From NCBI GenBank assembly GCA_029266795.1, contig JAQSWE010000020.1:1-33385 (forward strand): a stretch of DNA of 33,385 nucleotides, given 5' to 3'. Source of the stretch: Alphaproteobacteria bacterium. GTDB lineage: Bacteria > Pseudomonadota > Alphaproteobacteria > Micavibrionales > UBA2020. The translations under genes and the position numbers were made by a program. Each line of letters starts with the position of its first letter. The stretch's first letter is position 1. Of the stretch, positions 18,530-26,750 are shown in pieces. The notes below the pieces were generated by a model. It saw only the letters and a program-made list of their open reading frames with translations. It made no database searches and was not told the DNA's origin.

Positions 18530-18973
18530 ATGATGAATACCGAACAGAAAATCCGCAAATTTTTCGACGACTACACGCGACGCTTTAACAACAACCTTGC
18601 CGCAGGCGCGGCAGTGGATGCGAAAGCCGTGCGTGATTCATTTGCCGACTATTTCGTGGAATCCAGCTCGAACGGCGTGCAGGGCAGCCGCAATAACCTT
18701 TTATTCGGCTTCGTCATCCCGCGCGGCTTCCGCCATTACCGGCGCCTGGGCGCGACCGGCATCACGCTGGCGCGTTTGCAGCTGACGCGCATCGACGATC
18801 ATCATTATATGGCGCAGGCGCATTGGGATGCGGCTTACAGGCGGAAAAACGGCACGTGCAGCATTGGTTTCGATGTCGTTTATTTCCTCACGCTGCATTC
18901 CGGATCGCCGAAAATATTTTCCTACATCACAGCGGACGAGAAAAAAGTACTGCGCGCGCACGGGATTGTTTAA
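18530..18973 (+). CDS. Unknown protein, possibly NTF2/SnoaL-like fold
   Basis: A 147-residue cytoplasmic protein I cannot assign. Its order of N-terminal helices (EQKIRKFFDDYTRRF) followed by beta-rich sequence (GITLARLQLTRIDDHHYMAQAHWDAAY...CSIGFDVVYFLTLHS) looks like the NTF2/SnoaL fold, which is only an impression. The Shine-Dalgarno AAGGAGGG is excellent, 5 bases before the first of two ATGs. Its TAA shares TTAA with the stop of the convergent LysR gene. Confidence 0.72.
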   Translation: MMNTEQKIRKFFDDYTRRFNNNLAAGAAVDAKAVRDSFADYFVESSSNGVQGSRNNLLFGFVIPRGFRHYRRLGATGITLARLQLTRIDDHHYMAQAHWDAAYRRKNGTCSIGFDVVYFLTLHSGSPKIFSYITADEKKVLRAHGIV

Positions 18974-19896
18974 GCGCCGGCGTAGCGGCGGCACACATCC
19001 GAAATATATCCGCGATACCATTGATGGGCGGCATCGGCGTCGCGCCGCGCATGCCAGACCATATGCAGGTCGAATTGCGGAATATCGAAATCGGTTTTCA
19101 GCACGCGAAAACGTGCATTATCCTTCAGGAACCCTACATCGTTGCGGTCGATCAACAGCAGGTAATCCGTTTCCTGCAGCAATTCGATCTCCGCCCAGAT
19201 ATCCGGCACCGATACCAGCGTCTTTTGCAGCAGCCCCTCGCGCCGGAATTTGGCGTCGAGCAGCGACGGCGCAAAACTCGCCGTCGCCTTGATATGGGGG
19301 GTATCGAGATATTCCATCCTGCCGATAATGCCCTTTTTGAAATGCGGGTTTTTGTCGGAGCATAAAACCACCAGTTCTGTTTTGAACAGCTTCACCGACG
19401 AAAACTGCTTGTCGACCTTTTCGGAGACAAGGCCGATATAAATATCTGCCATCCCCTCCTCCACCTGCTGCAACGCCTGCTGCTCGCCGAGATTGATCAT
19501 GTCGGCCTTCAGCAGCGGGAATTTTTTCACGAGGTTGAGCGACAATTCCTCGAACAGCATCCGACCCTTCACGAACGGAATGACGACGGAGAATTGCGCG
19601 GCCATCGTTGCCGGATCGAACACCGCATTGCGCATCGACGCCAGAGATTGCAGCCGGTCGAGCATTTCCGATACCTGTTTCGCATAGGCATGGCAGAACG
19701 CGGTCGGTTCCAGCCCGCGCGGTGTGCGGATGAAAAGCTCGTCGCCCGTCAGCGCGCGCAGTTGTTTCAGGTACACCGAAATGCTGGGCTGCGCGAGGTG
19801 GAGCCGTTCGGCGGCCAGCGTTGTTTTGCGGGTGGCATAGAGCGCCTCCAGCACCGACAGCATCGTCACGTTGATTTTGTTGAGTTCCTGCCTCAT
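18970..19896 (-). CDS. LysR family transcriptional regulator
   Basis: A 308-residue LysR-type regulator. The winged helix-turn-helix is at about residues 7-65, with TTLAAERLHLAQPSISVYLKQLRALTGDELFIRTPRGLEPT, the standard order. The remainder is a periplasmic-binding-like effector domain. It is divergent from the 20018 gene across a 121-base AT-rich spacer containing two palindromes, the usual arrangement for a regulator controlling itself and its neighbour. The effector is unknown. The C-terminus ends convergent with the 18530 gene. Confidence 0.93.
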   Translation of the reverse strand: MRQELNKINVTMLSVLEALYATRKTTLAAERLHLAQPSISVYLKQLRALTGDELFIRTPRGLEPTAFCHAYAKQVSEMLDRLQSLASMRNAVFDPATMAAQFSVVIPFVKGRMLFEELSLNLVKKFPLLKADMINLGEQQALQQVEEGMADIYIGLVSEKVDKQFSSVKLFKTELVVLCSDKNPHFKKGIIGRMEYLDTPHIKATASFAPSLLDAKFRREGLLQKTLVSVPDIWAEIELLQETDYLLLIDRNDVGFLKDNARFRVLKTDFDIPQFDLHMVWHARRDADAAHQWYRGYISDVCRRYAGA

Positions 19897-19919
19897 ATAT
19901 TGCGCCCCGTAACTGATAT

Positions 19920-19940
19920 TATAATTTATAATAAATTATA
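19920..19940. promoter_or_regulatory. 21-bp perfect palindrome in the LysR divergent spacer
   Basis: TATAATTTAT-A-ATAAATTATA, perfect 10-base arms around one central A. It begins 24 bases upstream of the LysR start codon. LysR proteins bind AT-rich dyads of the T-N11-A kind, so this is a good candidate autoregulatory site. Its all-AT content means it could also include -10 elements. Confidence 0.5.
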
Positions 19941-19955
19941 TCATATTTCATTATT

Positions 19956-19975
19956 AGATTATATATCCATAATCT
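19956..19975. promoter_or_regulatory. Second inverted repeat in the LysR spacer
   Basis: AGATTAT and ATAATCT are perfect 7-base arms around ATATCC, 43 bases before the ATG of the 20018 gene. It could be the activation site of that gene, or overlap its promoter. Confidence 0.4.
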
Positions 19976-20017
19976 GGCATTCTGAAGATAGAGGGTAACG
20001 CAACAAGGGGAAATAAC

Positions 20018-20530
20018 ATGGCTGACGCAGATTTCAAACGCCGCGTGGAAATGATCGAAGCAGGCTCGGTGGATGATTTCCAGACCGTCAACAGCCTGCT
20101 CGCCGATGACAAATACCTGCATTCCTTCGGCGTCTATCTTGGTGTCATGTCCCGCGAAAATCCCTCCGCCGTTGAAAAAAGCCTGAACCTGCCGAACCTC
20201 GACCGCACGACCGGCTTCTTCCGCCAAATGATCTCGAATGCGGTTTCGAACGCCGCGTATAGCGGTGAAAAGGAATTCCTCGAAACGCTGTTGAAATACG
20301 CGCCGGAACCGGCAGACCAGGCACAAGACGGCTTGCGCCATATCTTTGACTCGATGGCGATGGACAGCCGCGACAACTTCTCGGCCGATACCGCCGCGAT
20401 CCTTGTGCGCGCGGGCGCGAACGTGCAAACCGCAGCGGCACCTTACGAAGCGCAACTGGTTGCGCAGCAGAACAAGGCGGCTGCGTCGCTGTCGAAAATG
20501 GCGCAGTTCAAGCAAAGCATCGCGGCGTAA
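20018..20530 (+). CDS. Unknown protein with ankyrin-like character
   Basis: A 170-residue cytoplasmic protein, mostly helical, with no signal peptide. AAILVRAGANVQTAA resembles the end of an ankyrin-type repeat, and AVSNAAYSGEKEFLETLLKYAPEP resembles another. In this it recalls the three ankyrin-like genes at 21507-23709, but the repeats are degenerate. A GGGGAA Shine-Dalgarno precedes the ATG. The divergent LysR gene and palindromic spacer suggest it is regulated by that LysR. The C-terminal tail is Ala/Gln/Lys-rich. Confidence 0.7.
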   Translation: MADADFKRRVEMIEAGSVDDFQTVNSLLADDKYLHSFGVYLGVMSRENPSAVEKSLNLPNLDRTTGFFRQMISNAVSNAAYSGEKEFLETLLKYAPEPADQAQDGLRHIFDSMAMDSRDNFSADTAAILVRAGANVQTAAAPYEAQLVAQQNKAAASLSKMAQFKQSIAA

Positions 20531-20550
20531 GATACGATTGATCCCGAATA

Positions 20551-21441
20551 TTACGGCTTCGGCCAGCGGCGATGCACCCAGAGCCATTGTTCCGGCTTTT
20601 CCCGGATCCAGCTTTCCAGCAGCAAATTTATATCGGTCAGGATGAGTTTGACGTCGGCATCTTTCCCGCCCGTCACGATCACCGGCAACGGGGGAAAAGC
20701 GGTCAGGCGGAAACGGCATCCCGCGATGCGCTCCACGCGAAACGGATAAAGCGGACAGCTGAATTTCAGGGCGAAATGGGCAATCGCGGGTGCGGTCATG
20801 GCATCATGACCAAAAAACGGAATCGCGACGCCCTCGTTCAGTTTCTGGTCCACCAGCATGCCCACAACGCCGCCGGCACGGAGCAGCGTGACGATGGCGC
20901 GCGCGCCGCCCGGGCCTTTTTCGATGTAACCGGCGCCGCCCAGCGACCGCGCATGCGACAGCAGCTTTTCGACCCACCGGTTGTTGGGCTTCCGGTAAAC
21001 GATATGCAGGTCGAGCCCCGTTTTCTGGCGGAGGATCGGCACTTCCCAATTCGCGGTATGCGCGCTGAATAGGATTGCGGCCTTGCCGTTGTCGCGCGCA
21101 GCCTCGAGATGCTCGATGCCGATGACTTCAGCACCCTTCCAGATATGGTGCAAATGCGGATATTCGGCGATGACGCGGCCGAGATTGTCCCACATGCCGT
21201 TCAGGATAATATTTTTTTCGTCTTGTGTTTTCTCTGGAAAGGCGCGGTCCAGATTGCGTCCCGCGATCTTCGCGCCCTTCAGGTGCGGGCCGGCCTTTGA
21301 CAGCAGATAGCCACCGAGGGATGACGCCTTTTCCATCGGCAGCAGCCAGAAGAAGCCATAGATGATATGCGCGAGCAAACCCTCGACGGCATATCGCACA
21401 TGTCGCAAAAATACGGGTTGCCCGAGGGCACGCGCAGTCAT
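20551..21441 (-). CDS. LpxL/HtrB-like lysophospholipid acyltransferase
   Basis: Inner-membrane acyltransferase of the lipid A late-acyltransferase family, adding a secondary acyl chain to lipid A or a related lipid. The protein of about 296 residues has an N-terminal hydrophobic segment (LLAHIIYGFFWLLPM) and the catalytic HX4E motif in SAHTANWEVP (His128, Glu133). Also present are IEKGPGGARAIVTLLRAGGVVGMLVDQKLNEGVAIPFFG and a terminal WLWVHRRWP. The ATG at 21441 has GAGGAA upstream. The track's 406-residue version runs into the next gene and is not real. Acyl specificity cannot be told from sequence. Confidence 0.9.
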   Translation of the reverse strand: MTARALGQPVFLRHVRYAVEGLLAHIIYGFFWLLPMEKASSLGGYLLSKAGPHLKGAKIAGRNLDRAFPEKTQDEKNIILNGMWDNLGRVIAEYPHLHHIWKGAEVIGIEHLEAARDNGKAAILFSAHTANWEVPILRQKTGLDLHIVYRKPNNRWVEKLLSHARSLGGAGYIEKGPGGARAIVTLLRAGGVVGMLVDQKLNEGVAIPFFGHDAMTAPAIAHFALKFSCPLYPFRVERIAGCRFRLTAFPPLPVIVTGGKDADVKLILTDINLLLESWIREKPEQWLWVHRRWPKP

Positions 21442-21506
21442 TATCAATTCCTCGCGGCTCTCGATGTTGGGGGGCTCAAGCGGATTTAGTATATCAGAAC
21501 AAAGCG

Positions 21507-22319
21507 TTAAGGCGAGGGCGGAAGATAGGGCGGCTTGGTCAGCTTGGGGTTTTTGATCGCGTCGAGCTCTTCGGTCAGCTCTTTTACCTTCACCTGTAGG
21601 TCGCGGATGGCGAACATTTCTTCTTTTACCTCTTCGAGGAGGGCGCGGTTGCCGCGGAAGCCTTCTTTCTTCGCGCCTTCGATCGCCTCGTCGATATTCG
21701 CGCCGTGGCGCTCGACCAGATAGCGCACAACCTGTTTCTTGTCGCGGCTTGCCGCTTCGCGCAAGGCCCATTGCAGGTTTTTTGGGGGCGTGCCGATCGC
21801 CTCCACCAGCAGGGTATAGGCGCGCAACGCACCCTGTTGCAGCGCGGTTTCCGCCAGCCGTTCGGGGTTCTTGATATTGGCGACGCCGCCTTCGATCAGC
21901 CGCTCGACCAGCATCGCCTTGCGCCCGTCATCAATGCCGGAATGCAGCACGTTCGAGATAATATGCGACCAGCCGTCCGATTTGTTGAAATCGATGCCGG
22001 CGTCGAGGAAATGCTCGAAGGTGTCGTAGCGTTTATCGTTGATGGCGTTGCGGAACTGTTTTTCAAGGAAGCTGTCGCGCGCCGCGCGGTCTTCGAAGCC
22101 CCAGCGCGCCCAGTCTTCGTCGCTTGCCTCTTTCGCAAAAAACTTTATCGTCTCCGGCTGCAAGCGCCAGCTGTCATAGCGTCCATAGCCGCGCTTCTCC
22201 AGCTCTTCTAGCTGCTTTAAAATATTCTTGTCTTCATAGCCCAGCCAGTCGCGCAAACGCTCCACGTTGTTTTCGCGCGCGGCCTGAACGAATTCATAGG
22301 AACTGCCGACATACTTCAT
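21507..22319 (-). CDS. Ankyrin-like repeat protein with C-terminal coiled coil (third of three)
   Basis: A 270-residue protein of unknown role. The body is a series of short paired helices with ankyrin-like turns (DTFEHFLDAGIDFNKSDG, QQVV-type RYLVERHGANIDEAIEGAKKEG). A coiled coil follows (LLEEVKEEMFAIRDLQVKVKELTEELDAIKN) and a Pro-rich end (KPPYLPPSP). The gene upstream at 22867-23709 ends the same way (VRELTEKLAKL...NPSP), so they are paralogues. It overlaps the 22316 gene by ATGA. No export signal. Confidence 0.8.
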   Translation of the reverse strand: MKYVGSSYEFVQAARENNVERLRDWLGYEDKNILKQLEELEKRGYGRYDSWRLQPETIKFFAKEASDEDWARWGFEDRAARDSFLEKQFRNAINDKRYDTFEHFLDAGIDFNKSDGWSHIISNVLHSGIDDGRKAMLVERLIEGGVANIKNPERLAETALQQGALRAYTLLVEAIGTPPKNLQWALREAASRDKKQVVRYLVERHGANIDEAIEGAKKEGFRGNRALLEEVKEEMFAIRDLQVKVKELTEELDAIKNPKLTKPPYLPPSP

Positions 22320-22870
22320 CTGCGGTCCGGCTCCGGCTGCTGCAGCATGAACGGCGGCGACCTGTCGATCAGGCCTTTCGTGGCGAAGAAGGCGACGACA
22401 TCGCGGAGATTGGCGCGGTTGGCAAAAGCGACGGCGCGCTCGGGAAAGGTCATGTTGCTGTGCCCTTGCTCCAGCATCTGCGCAATATAACGCAGCCTGT
22501 CCGAATCTTCGATGGGCGACAGGACGACACGCAGCATCGCTTCGGTGCCGTGCCGGCCGTTGAAATGATTTTTTTCTTTACGGATGATAACGTCCAGCGC
22601 CGGGATGTTCCGGGCTTCGAGCAGGCGCGACAGCACATGAAGGAACGGCGTGCCCTCGTCGATATCTTTCTCGTTGGCGGCGCCGTTTTTTCCCGTCAGC
22701 ACCGCCGCCATTTGCGGCGTCAGGGCGGCGGCAAGTTTTTCGTCCAGCAGTTCCGACAATTTGTAGCCCTTCACCTCGCGCGCCAGCCGTTCGGCGACCA
22801 GCACATCGTCCTTCAGAATGGCGTCGCGCAGCTTGCCTGCGGCGGTCTGGAAAACGCCTTTCATGCTCAT
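22316..22870 (-). CDS. Ankyrin-like protein lacking the coiled-coil tail (second of three)
   Basis: A 184-residue helical protein related in layout to its two neighbours. LRDAILKDDVLVAERLAREVKGYKLSELLDEKLAAALTPQMAAVL matches the start of the 23709 gene (TVKTDDLPRMEQLM...ITPRMAGLLIEKL), and LLEARNIPALDVIIRKEKNHFNG matches its ankyrin-like middle. It stops after VAFFATKGLIDRSPPF with a short QQPEPDRR tail and has no coiled coil, so it looks like a shortened copy. It overlaps both flanking genes by 4 bases (ATGA). Confidence 0.78.
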   Translation of the reverse strand: MSMKGVFQTAAGKLRDAILKDDVLVAERLAREVKGYKLSELLDEKLAAALTPQMAAVLTGKNGAANEKDIDEGTPFLHVLSRLLEARNIPALDVIIRKEKNHFNGRHGTEAMLRVVLSPIEDSDRLRYIAQMLEQGHSNMTFPERAVAFANRANLRDVVAFFATKGLIDRSPPFMLQQPEPDRR

Positions 22871-23709
22871 GGCGACGGGTTCCGCAGCACAGGCTTGTTC
22901 AGCGACGTATCCGGCTGCAGCTTCGCCAGCTTTTCCGTCAGCTCCCGCACGGTGTCCTGCAGCGACCCCACTTCGGCGGTCAGGGTTTCAACTGTGCGGA
23001 GCGCGGGCGCGGCAGGCAGCTTCTTTTTCAAATCCCCGAGGAATTCGAAAACATCCTTGTTACCCAGCGCCATTTCCGTCGAAATCGCAAGGTCGATATC
23101 CGCGCCATGGCGCGTTACTAAATGCAGTGCCATGTCCGTTGATTGGCCGCGCGCAGCGCCGCGCAGCAGTTGCTCGTTGTTCTTGTGCAAGTCAAGGCCG
23201 ATGGCGGCGAACAGGTCGACCGCTTCAGTAAATTTTTTATCTACCGCTATTTGCAACGATTTGTCCGTATCCTGCATCCCGTCATAGCCCTTGGCGAGCA
23301 TTTGTTTCATCATGCGCAGCTTCACATCGTCGGGAAACGCGCTTGCGATCACGATCCCCAGAAACCAGCTGCCCGTTTTCTGGTTAAAATCCGTGCCCCC
23401 CCTCTCCATCAGCATTTCGGCAATCTCCAACCGGTTACGGCGGATTGCGTCGCCGAGCATGGAATCGAGGATCGTCTGTTTCGAGCCCGGTTTCATCTCC
23501 CAGCGGCCCAGTACCGTGTCATCGAGCTTTTCGATCAGCAGCCCCGCCATGCGGGGCGTTATGTCGGCCACGTACTCGCCGCGCAGTAGTTCTATAAAAA
23601 AGTCGTAACTCTTTTTCTGCATCAGCTGCTCCATGCGCGGCAGGTCGTCGGTTTTCACCGTTTCGCGGAAGGCGTCTGATTTGGACTGGAAGATGCGGGA
23701 CAGTTTCAT
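22867..23709 (-). CDS. Ankyrin-like repeat protein with C-terminal coiled coil (first of three)
   Basis: The protein is about 280 residues from the ATG at 23709; the track's longer version starts at 23763 with 18 residues that look untranslated. Degenerate ankyrin-like units include NRLEIAEMLMERGGTDFNQKTG, EAVDLFAAIGLDLHKNNEQLLRGAARGQ and MALHLVTRHGADIDLAIS. A coiled coil (TLTAEVGSLQDTVRELTEKLAKL) and an NPSP end follow. It heads the three-gene overlapping run. Ankyrin-type proteins bind other proteins; the partner is unknown. Confidence 0.8.
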   Translation of the reverse strand: MKLSRIFQSKSDAFRETVKTDDLPRMEQLMQKKSYDFFIELLRGEYVADITPRMAGLLIEKLDDTVLGRWEMKPGSKQTILDSMLGDAIRRNRLEIAEMLMERGGTDFNQKTGSWFLGIVIASAFPDDVKLRMMKQMLAKGYDGMQDTDKSLQIAVDKKFTEAVDLFAAIGLDLHKNNEQLLRGAARGQSTDMALHLVTRHGADIDLAISTEMALGNKDVFEFLGDLKKKLPAAPALRTVETLTAEVGSLQDTVRELTEKLAKLQPDTSLNKPVLRNPSP

Positions 23710-23795
23710 GGCAAAACCAAAGGATCGGTTGGCGAAGGGAAGATGCCCTTGAGCGCCTGCCAAAACTTACGCCGGATGGGTGGATTATGTCAACT

Positions 23796-24506
23796 TTAAA
23801 GCTGAAACGGCTTATGCGGTTTTGCGTCGTTTTTAGGGGTGCTTTGCGGGGTGACCGTCAAGACGAAATCGCGCAGCAATTCCAATGCCTTGGGGCTGGC
23901 ATCATGCTTCTGGCCAGTGATGATTTCGGCCTCGGCCCTGAATTGCTGTTCCTTTAGAACGGTTTGGAACCACACCGCATGGGGCGCGCCGGAATAGTGC
24001 TGGTTTTCCAGCTCCCCCGCCACCAGCTTGACCGGCGGTTTTGATTTCACCTCGGCAAGGTCGAGCGCGCCGCCCGAAATGGCGAAGACGCCGGCGACTT
24101 CCGTTTCGCGGGAGAGGCCCGTATAAACCGCCATCGTGCCGCCCTGCGAAAAGCCCGCGATGACGACGCGGTTTTCCGGCAGGCCCGCTTCCGCCGCGAT
24201 TTTCGTGATGTAATCGTTGAGCTCAGCTGCGGTCGCCGGCGCGCGTTCCTGCGCAGTGCGTCGCAACAGGCCAATATCATCCTGCCGGTCGATCACGTCG
24301 CGCAGTTCGAACCAGCTGTGGTTGTTGAAGCCCATCTGCACGGGCGCATCGGGGAAATGCAGTTTCGCATTCGGCAGCATCGGCCCGAGGATGTCGCCGA
24401 CATACTGGCGCATCAGGTCGCCCGACGAGCCGTAGCCATGCATAAACACAACCAAAGTCTCGGGTTTCTTGCCGCTTTCGGGATCGCGCGAATAATCCTG
24501 AATCAT
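23796..24506 (-). CDS. Phospholipase/carboxylesterase family serine hydrolase
   Basis: A 236-residue cytoplasmic alpha/beta hydrolase of the carboxylesterase/thioesterase (acyl-protein-thioesterase-like) group. It has VVFMHGYGSSGDLM (oxyanion region, 19-32), the nucleophile elbow GFSQGG (Ser120) and a catalytic His in GQKHDAS (His201). The usual acid motif (HGxxD) is replaced by LVAGELENQHY, so Glu165 or Glu167 may serve instead of Asp. The C-terminus is a short Pro/Lys-rich tail. The promoter just upstream suggests it is expressed separately from the PH-domain gene. Confidence 0.88.
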   Translation of the reverse strand: MIQDYSRDPESGKKPETLVVFMHGYGSSGDLMRQYVGDILGPMLPNAKLHFPDAPVQMGFNNHSWFELRDVIDRQDDIGLLRRTAQERAPATAAELNDYITKIAAEAGLPENRVVIAGFSQGGTMAVYTGLSRETEVAGVFAISGGALDLAEVKSKPPVKLVAGELENQHYSGAPHAVWFQTVLKEQQFRAEAEIITGQKHDASPKALELLRDFVLTVTPQSTPKNDAKPHKPFQL

Positions 24507-24542
24507 GAACGCCCGTTGCCTAAATTGCTGAAAACAGGCACT

Positions 24543-24571
24543 ACTTTATAATATTATGATAATTAAGTCAA
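24543..24571 (-). promoter_or_regulatory. Promoter of the esterase gene
   Basis: On the minus strand TTGACT (24571-24566) and TAAAGT (24548-24543) are separated by 17 bases in an AT-rich spacer, about 37 bases before the esterase ATG. Confidence 0.5.
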
Positions 24572-24582
24572 GCGTCTGGATA

Positions 24583-25218
24583 TTATCCCAAAGGACGGGT
24601 ATTGCCCATCTGCGCCTGCGCCTTCTGCTGCATGGCCTGCGATTCCATGATCGCGCGGCGGAATTCGATGGGGGTTTCGATGGGCGGCAGAACGACCTCG
24701 CCCACGCCCATGCCGCGGATGACGACGTTGCCATAGCCGAAGATACGGCCCAGCACGCCCTGGCGAACCGACACACCCTCGATCCGGTCGATGTTCAGCT
24801 CACCCACGTTGCGGGCGATGAGGCCTTTTTTGTAGACGAGGCGCTCCGACGTGACCGCGATTTCGGTTGTCGCCTTCACGATCATCATATGCGCGAAGAA
24901 ATAAAGGCCGAGCAGGAACATGCCGAGGATGCTGAAGCGGATCAGCGGGTGCAGCGCCCAGAGGATTTTCAGGTAGCCGCCTTTTTTCGCGACGATCTGG
25001 TTCCAGGCCATGTCGTACATCTGCTTTTCCATGTCGGGCGGATACAGCGCGCGCATTTCCTGCGACACCACCCACCAGATCGCGACATAGCCGACCGCGA
25101 TGCCGAGCGCGAGGCCGAACATGATCCAGCCGATCGCCTGCAGCGTGTACATCCAGTGGAAGCGCGCCCCCATCAGGATTTCTTCTTTCGGGCCGAGTGA
25201 CTGCTGGACGTAAAGCAT
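24583..25218 (-). CDS. Bacterial PH-domain (YdbS/DUF304-like) membrane protein
   Basis: The 211 residues contain two membrane helices near 25-50 (LQAIGWIMFGLALGIAVGYVAIWWVV) and 93-112 (FSILGMFLLGLYFFAHMMIV). A bacterial PH domain of the YdbS type follows, with TTEIAVTSERLVYKKGLIARNVGELNIDRIEGVSVRQG and GNVVIRGMG. The role is unknown, and this family is often linked to membrane stress. A good Shine-Dalgarno (AAGGAAG) precedes the ATG. The tail is Gln/Ala/Met-rich. It lies 43 bases downstream of pfkA and may be cotranscribed with it. Confidence 0.9.
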   Translation of the reverse strand: MLYVQQSLGPKEEILMGARFHWMYTLQAIGWIMFGLALGIAVGYVAIWWVVSQEMRALYPPDMEKQMYDMAWNQIVAKKGGYLKILWALHPLIRFSILGMFLLGLYFFAHMMIVKATTEIAVTSERLVYKKGLIARNVGELNIDRIEGVSVRQGVLGRIFGYGNVVIRGMGVGEVVLPPIETPIEFRRAIMESQAMQQKAQAQMGNTRPLG

Positions 25219-25261
25219 GTGACTTCCTTAACCGTTCGACCCTATCTTAACCAAGGCCGTC

Positions 25262-26344
25262 TTAATCGCCAAGGCAAATGCCGAGCATGCGCGCGGTATG
25301 CACCAGCGGGCCTTTCACATCGACCTGCTGGTAGGACGCAATCGCGTCCTGAATCGGCACATCGATCACGCCGCGGTTCGACCAGGCGACCATTCTGTCA
25401 AATTTGCCTTCCGCAACCAGTTCAACCGCGCGCACGCCGAACGCTGCCGCCACAAGACGGTCGGACGGAATGGGCGGCGCGCCGCGCTGGACGTGGCCGA
25501 GGACGGTCACGCGTGTTTCGAAGCCCGTGAGTTCCGCAATTTGCTCGCCGATATGGTAGCCGATGCCGCCGAAGCGTTTTTCGCCGCCCTTGTATTCCAT
25601 CTGCTTGGCGCCGCCTTCAATCGTTTTCACGGCTTCAGAGACAACGACGAGCGCGAAGTTGCGCTGTTCGGTGTCGCGCACCTTGATGATCTTCTCGGCG
25701 ACTTTTTTGATGTCGTAGGGAATTTCGGGGATGAGAATCACATCAGCGCCGCCCGCGATGCCTGTGGAAATGGCGATATTGCCCGCGTCGCGGCCCATCA
25801 CTTCCAGCACCATCACGCGATCATGCGACGCGGCGGTCGGCTGCAAACGGTCCAGTGCTTCTGTTGCGACATAGAGCGCGGTTTCAAAGCCCACCGACAT
25901 TTCCGTCATGCCGACATCGTTGTCGATTGTTTTCGGCACACAGACGAGGCCGAATTTTCCGCGCTGCGCCAGCGTGCGCAAAATCGCCATCGAGCCGTCG
26001 CCGCCGATGCCGATCACGGCTTCGAGGCCCAGCTGCTGGATGCCGTCAATGATTTCGCCGGTGCGGTCTTTTTCCGTGCCGTCTTCCATCGGGAATTTAA
26101 ACGGGTTGCCCTTGTTCGTAGTGCCAAGGATCGTGCCGCCCTGGCGCATCACGGTGGTGTCGAACATCGCGCGGTTCAGCACCTTGTAACGCAAGGGACG
26201 GTCGAGCAGGCCGGCCGTGCCGTCTTCCAGCCCGATCACTTCCCAGCCCTTTTCCGCCGCCGCGTGGACCGCCGCGCGAATAACCGCGTTGAGTCCCGCG
26301 CAATCCCCGCCCGAAGTCAGGATGCCGATGCGTTTCTTTCCCAT
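25262..26344 (-). CDS. pfkA: 6-phosphofructokinase
   Basis: Phosphorylates fructose 6-phosphate to the 1,6-bisphosphate in glycolysis. The 360 residues carry the family signature: GILTSGGDCAGLNA (8-20), GIGGDGSM with GGDGS at 114-118, PKTIDND at 137-143 (catalytic Asp), VMGRDAGNIA and GHVQRGAPP. Donor specificity is ambiguous. Gly in GGDGS is typical of ATP enzymes, while Lys in PKTIDND is typical of PPi-dependent and group III enzymes. AAGGGA lies 8 bases before the ATG. It is divergent from the DUF465 gene. Confidence 0.95.
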   Translation of the reverse strand: MGKKRIGILTSGGDCAGLNAVIRAAVHAAAEKGWEVIGLEDGTAGLLDRPLRYKVLNRAMFDTTVMRQGGTILGTTNKGNPFKFPMEDGTEKDRTGEIIDGIQQLGLEAVIGIGGDGSMAILRTLAQRGKFGLVCVPKTIDNDVGMTEMSVGFETALYVATEALDRLQPTAASHDRVMVLEVMGRDAGNIAISTGIAGGADVILIPEIPYDIKKVAEKIIKVRDTEQRNFALVVVSEAVKTIEGGAKQMEYKGGEKRFGGIGYHIGEQIAELTGFETRVTVLGHVQRGAPPIPSDRLVAAAFGVRAVELVAEGKFDRMVAWSNRGVIDVPIQDAIASYQQVDVKGPLVHTARMLGICLGD

Positions 26345-26530
26345 ATTATATTTCCCTTAACGATTATGCCGTATATTTATTAGAGCGCCCCGTTGAATCG
26401 AACGGCTTTTTGCCATGAGAGTCGGGCTTGGCGCATTGCAACAAATAAAGCTTAAAAAAACAAGGGTTTCCTGATAATATATTTGTGCCTTATAACAAGG
26501 CCGACGAAAAAAAGGACTGTTACGGATCCG

Positions 26531-26737
26531 ATGCTGCAAGAAGACGAAAAAGACATCCAGAAAATGATGCACGAGCTCAAGACCGAGCACCGTGACCTCG
26601 ACATTATCCTCCAGCAGCTGAGCAACGCCACGCCCATCGACTTCCTGCGCCTTCAGCGCCTGAAAAAACGGAAACTGTTTTTGAAGGATTCGATCTCGAA
26701 GCTCGAGAGCATGCTGCTGCCGGATATTATCGCTTAA
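26531..26737 (+). CDS. DUF465 (YdcH-like) small coiled-coil protein
   Basis: A 68-residue helical-hairpin protein common in alphaproteobacteria, function not established. EHRDLDIILQQL and the FLRLQRLKKRKLFLKDSISKLE block are the family signature. The track starts at a GTG (26483), adding 16 residues unlike the family; I use the ATG at 26531. An upstream Shine-Dalgarno is weak (GGACT/GGAT). It is divergent from pfkA and followed by the inverted-repeat elements. Confidence 0.88.
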   Translation: MLQEDEKDIQKMMHELKTEHRDLDIILQQLSNATPIDFLRLQRLKKRKLFLKDSISKLESMLLPDIIA

Positions 26738-26750
26738 TTTTCATAAATAA

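Noticed and set aside
20551-21771. 406-residue version of the acyltransferase
   Set aside because: The first 110 residues are out-of-frame translation of the ankyrin-like gene; the ATG at 21441 has GAGGAA upstream.
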